From assembly GCF_947507565.1 (NCBI RefSeq), contig NC_089182.1, positions 434,001 to 498,000 on the forward strand: 64,000 nucleotides of DNA, read 5' to 3'. Positions 62,837 to 64,000 of the stretch are shown piece by piece. The number at the start of each line of letters is the position of its first letter. Within the stretch, counting starts at the first letter, position 1. Made by a program: the position numbers and the translations under genes. The DNA comes from Oscarella lobularis. Taxonomy: Eukaryota > Porifera > Homoscleromorpha > Homosclerophorida > Oscarellidae. The notes under the pieces were generated by a model. It had not been told where the DNA came from and ran no database searches. It was given only the letters and a program-made list of their open reading frames with translations.

Positions 62837-64000
62837 ATGAACTTCGCTCTCTCTTTCGTCCTCGGAGTCGCTCTCTGGTAACTTACTCTTAGTGTCCTTC
62901 TTCATCTCTCAGCACACCTCTCTCTCTCTCTCACACACACAGTTGCACTCTCGCCTTTTCGTTCGACCATCGTCGTCGTTCGAAACGCGACGGCACAATG
63001 ATTTCTCCGAGTCACATTTGCAAATACATTCCCGGTCTGATTCGATCCCAACAGCGTTTCTGTCGTCGACGTCCCTGGCTCATGACGAGTCTGCAGAAGG
63101 GGCTCAGACAGGCGCGAACCGAGTGCAAGACGCGCTTCTCGGGAGCGAACGTTCGCTGGAACTGTTCGACGTCAAACGAAGCATCTGTCTTCGCTCCAAT
63201 ATTGAGATCGAGTACGAGACGGTCTTTTGTCCCGTAGTCCGAGACCGTTTTAGTTTACGCTGCGGCGTTTTTTTTTGCAGGCAGTCGCGAAGCGGCGTTC
63301 GCCTGGGGAATCAGCGCCGCCGGAATCGTCGTCGCCGTCGCGCACGACTGCAGCAATGGCTTACTGGGACACTGCGGATGCCAACAGACGGACGACTCCA
63401 ACGCTCCGTCGTTGGAGTCGGAGGTAAAACAAGAGCAGCTGTTGCTCGAGTGGACCGACTGCGACGACGACATCAAAGCGGGAATTAGATATTCCAAAGA
63501 TTTCGTTGTGGCGAGCATGAAGGGCAACTCGAAGATGAACATCGTGCAAGAGCACAATGCGAATGTGGGAAGGCGGGTGAGTATCATTTCGCTCTGAAAG
63601 AGATCGCGTGCACGTGTGCGTTGAATTGCATGGTCGTGAACCGTCGTTATTTAGATAGTGCGACAATTGATAAAGGAGAACTGCAAATGTCACGGCACGT
63701 CGGGTTCGTGTGCAATCAAGTCATGCTGGAACACAGTGCCGCCGATGAGCGCCGTCGGACTCGCGCTCGAGGCGAGCTATCGTAACGCCACTCGGGTCGA
63801 AGTCGTGCAGAAAACCGATAATGTTTACGATTTCGTGCCGATCAATAGTCGGGCGCAATTTTCCAAGGACGATTTCATCTACGAGGATGAATCGCCGACG
63901 TATTGCGAAGCCGATCCGAGGGCGTTTTCGCTCGGCACCGCGGGTCGCGACTGTAACGTCACCGAGACCGGAAGTGGTGGCTGCAGTTTTCTCTGTTGCG
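62837..64000 (+). CDS. Secreted Wnt ligand (3' end outside window)
   Basis: Four exons are seen: 62837..62877, 62943..63211, 63281..63576 and 63655..64000 (continuing). They give 317 residues so far. Exon 1 encodes a signal peptide (MNFALSFVLGVAL), completed across a 65-nt intron as CCTLAFS. Wnt family hallmarks follow: CKYIPGLIRSQQRFCRRRPW, RWNCS, SREAAFAWGISAAG, HDCSNGLLGHCGC, NCKCHGTSGSCAIKSCW and the start of the C-terminal domain (CN-x-T, GGCSFLCC). The Ser in CHGTSGSC is the expected palmitoleoylation site needed for Frizzled binding. Introns are 65, 69 and 78 nt. The subfamily cannot be assigned from this part. Wnt genes are restricted to animals, which sets the lineage of the window. 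Confidence 0.93.
62914..62941. repeat. CT/CA dinucleotide tract at the Wnt intron 1 acceptor
   Basis: A CT run followed by a CA run ends at the AG acceptor (62941-62942) of Wnt intron 1 and serves as its pyrimidine-rich tract. Length changes here could influence splice-site choice. Confidence 0.7.

Noticed and set aside
62998-63237. Wnt start at ATG 62998
   Set aside because: It gives no signal peptide; the spliced upstream exon at 62837 supplies one in the correct phase, as Wnt proteins require.
62892-63488. Plus-strand ORF of 198 residues overlapping Wnt
   Set aside because: It is in a different frame from the Wnt exons, runs through a Wnt intron and has no conserved motif.

Overview
The window is animal nuclear DNA, 64 kb. 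A secreted Wnt ligand near the right edge is a metazoan hallmark. The other recognisable genes are also eukaryotic: CASD1, a metabotropic-glutamate-type receptor, SAP30BP and the Golgi SNARE GOSR2/membrin. Genes are tightly packed and nearly all introns are 40-78 nt with GT-AG ends. I infer an early-branching animal with a compact genome; a homoscleromorph sponge would fit, but the sequence alone does not prove it. A run of exactly 200 N at 53,624-53,823 is an assembly gap.

Left and centre (1 to about 53.6 kb): two giant genes lie head-to-head around a 2.07-kb intergenic region. The minus-strand gene starts at 27,152 and runs off the left edge. It has a short signal-peptide exon, one 240-nt intron, then an uninterrupted coding exon of at least 26.8 kb. 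The plus-strand gene starts at 29,235 and is open for 24.4 kb until the gap. Both encode secreted proteins of more than 8,000 residues built almost wholly from a repeat of about 120-125 residues. The repeat looks like a bacterial-type Ig-like (SbsA/Big_5- or SwmB-like) beta-sandwich: a D-T-x-x-P linker, LDMDSG, LTFSETV, LTGG, DLNEIK, LATSxxNTYL and DMxGN. The repeats have a higher-order order. In the minus gene, units with a cysteine pair recur with alternating spacings of about 4.48 and 4.08 kb, giving a super-repeat of about 8.56 kb (23 units). In the plus gene the Cys-unit pairs are 24, 18 and 18 units apart. Matching unit types in matching order show that the genes are inverted paralogues whose super-unit is older than their split. 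This is the most unusual content of the window.

Right part (53.8-64 kb): five ordinary conserved genes. CASD1 (sialic-acid 9-O-acetyltransferase, plus) lacks its 5' end in the gap. It converges on an intronless class C GPCR (minus), which follows SAP30BP on the same strand. SAP30BP and GOSR2 share a 94-bp bidirectional promoter holding a GTCACGTGAC palindrome. GOSR2 is complete, with seven coding exons and one oversized 1.23-kb intron. A Wnt gene with a reconstructable signal-peptide exon runs off the right edge.

Functionally, the window joins giant secreted, probably extracellular-matrix or adhesion proteins with secretory-pathway genes (GOSR2 for ER-Golgi fusion, CASD1 for Golgi glycan acetylation), cell signalling (Wnt, class C GPCR) and a splicing/transcription factor (SAP30BP). 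No operon-like logic is implied.
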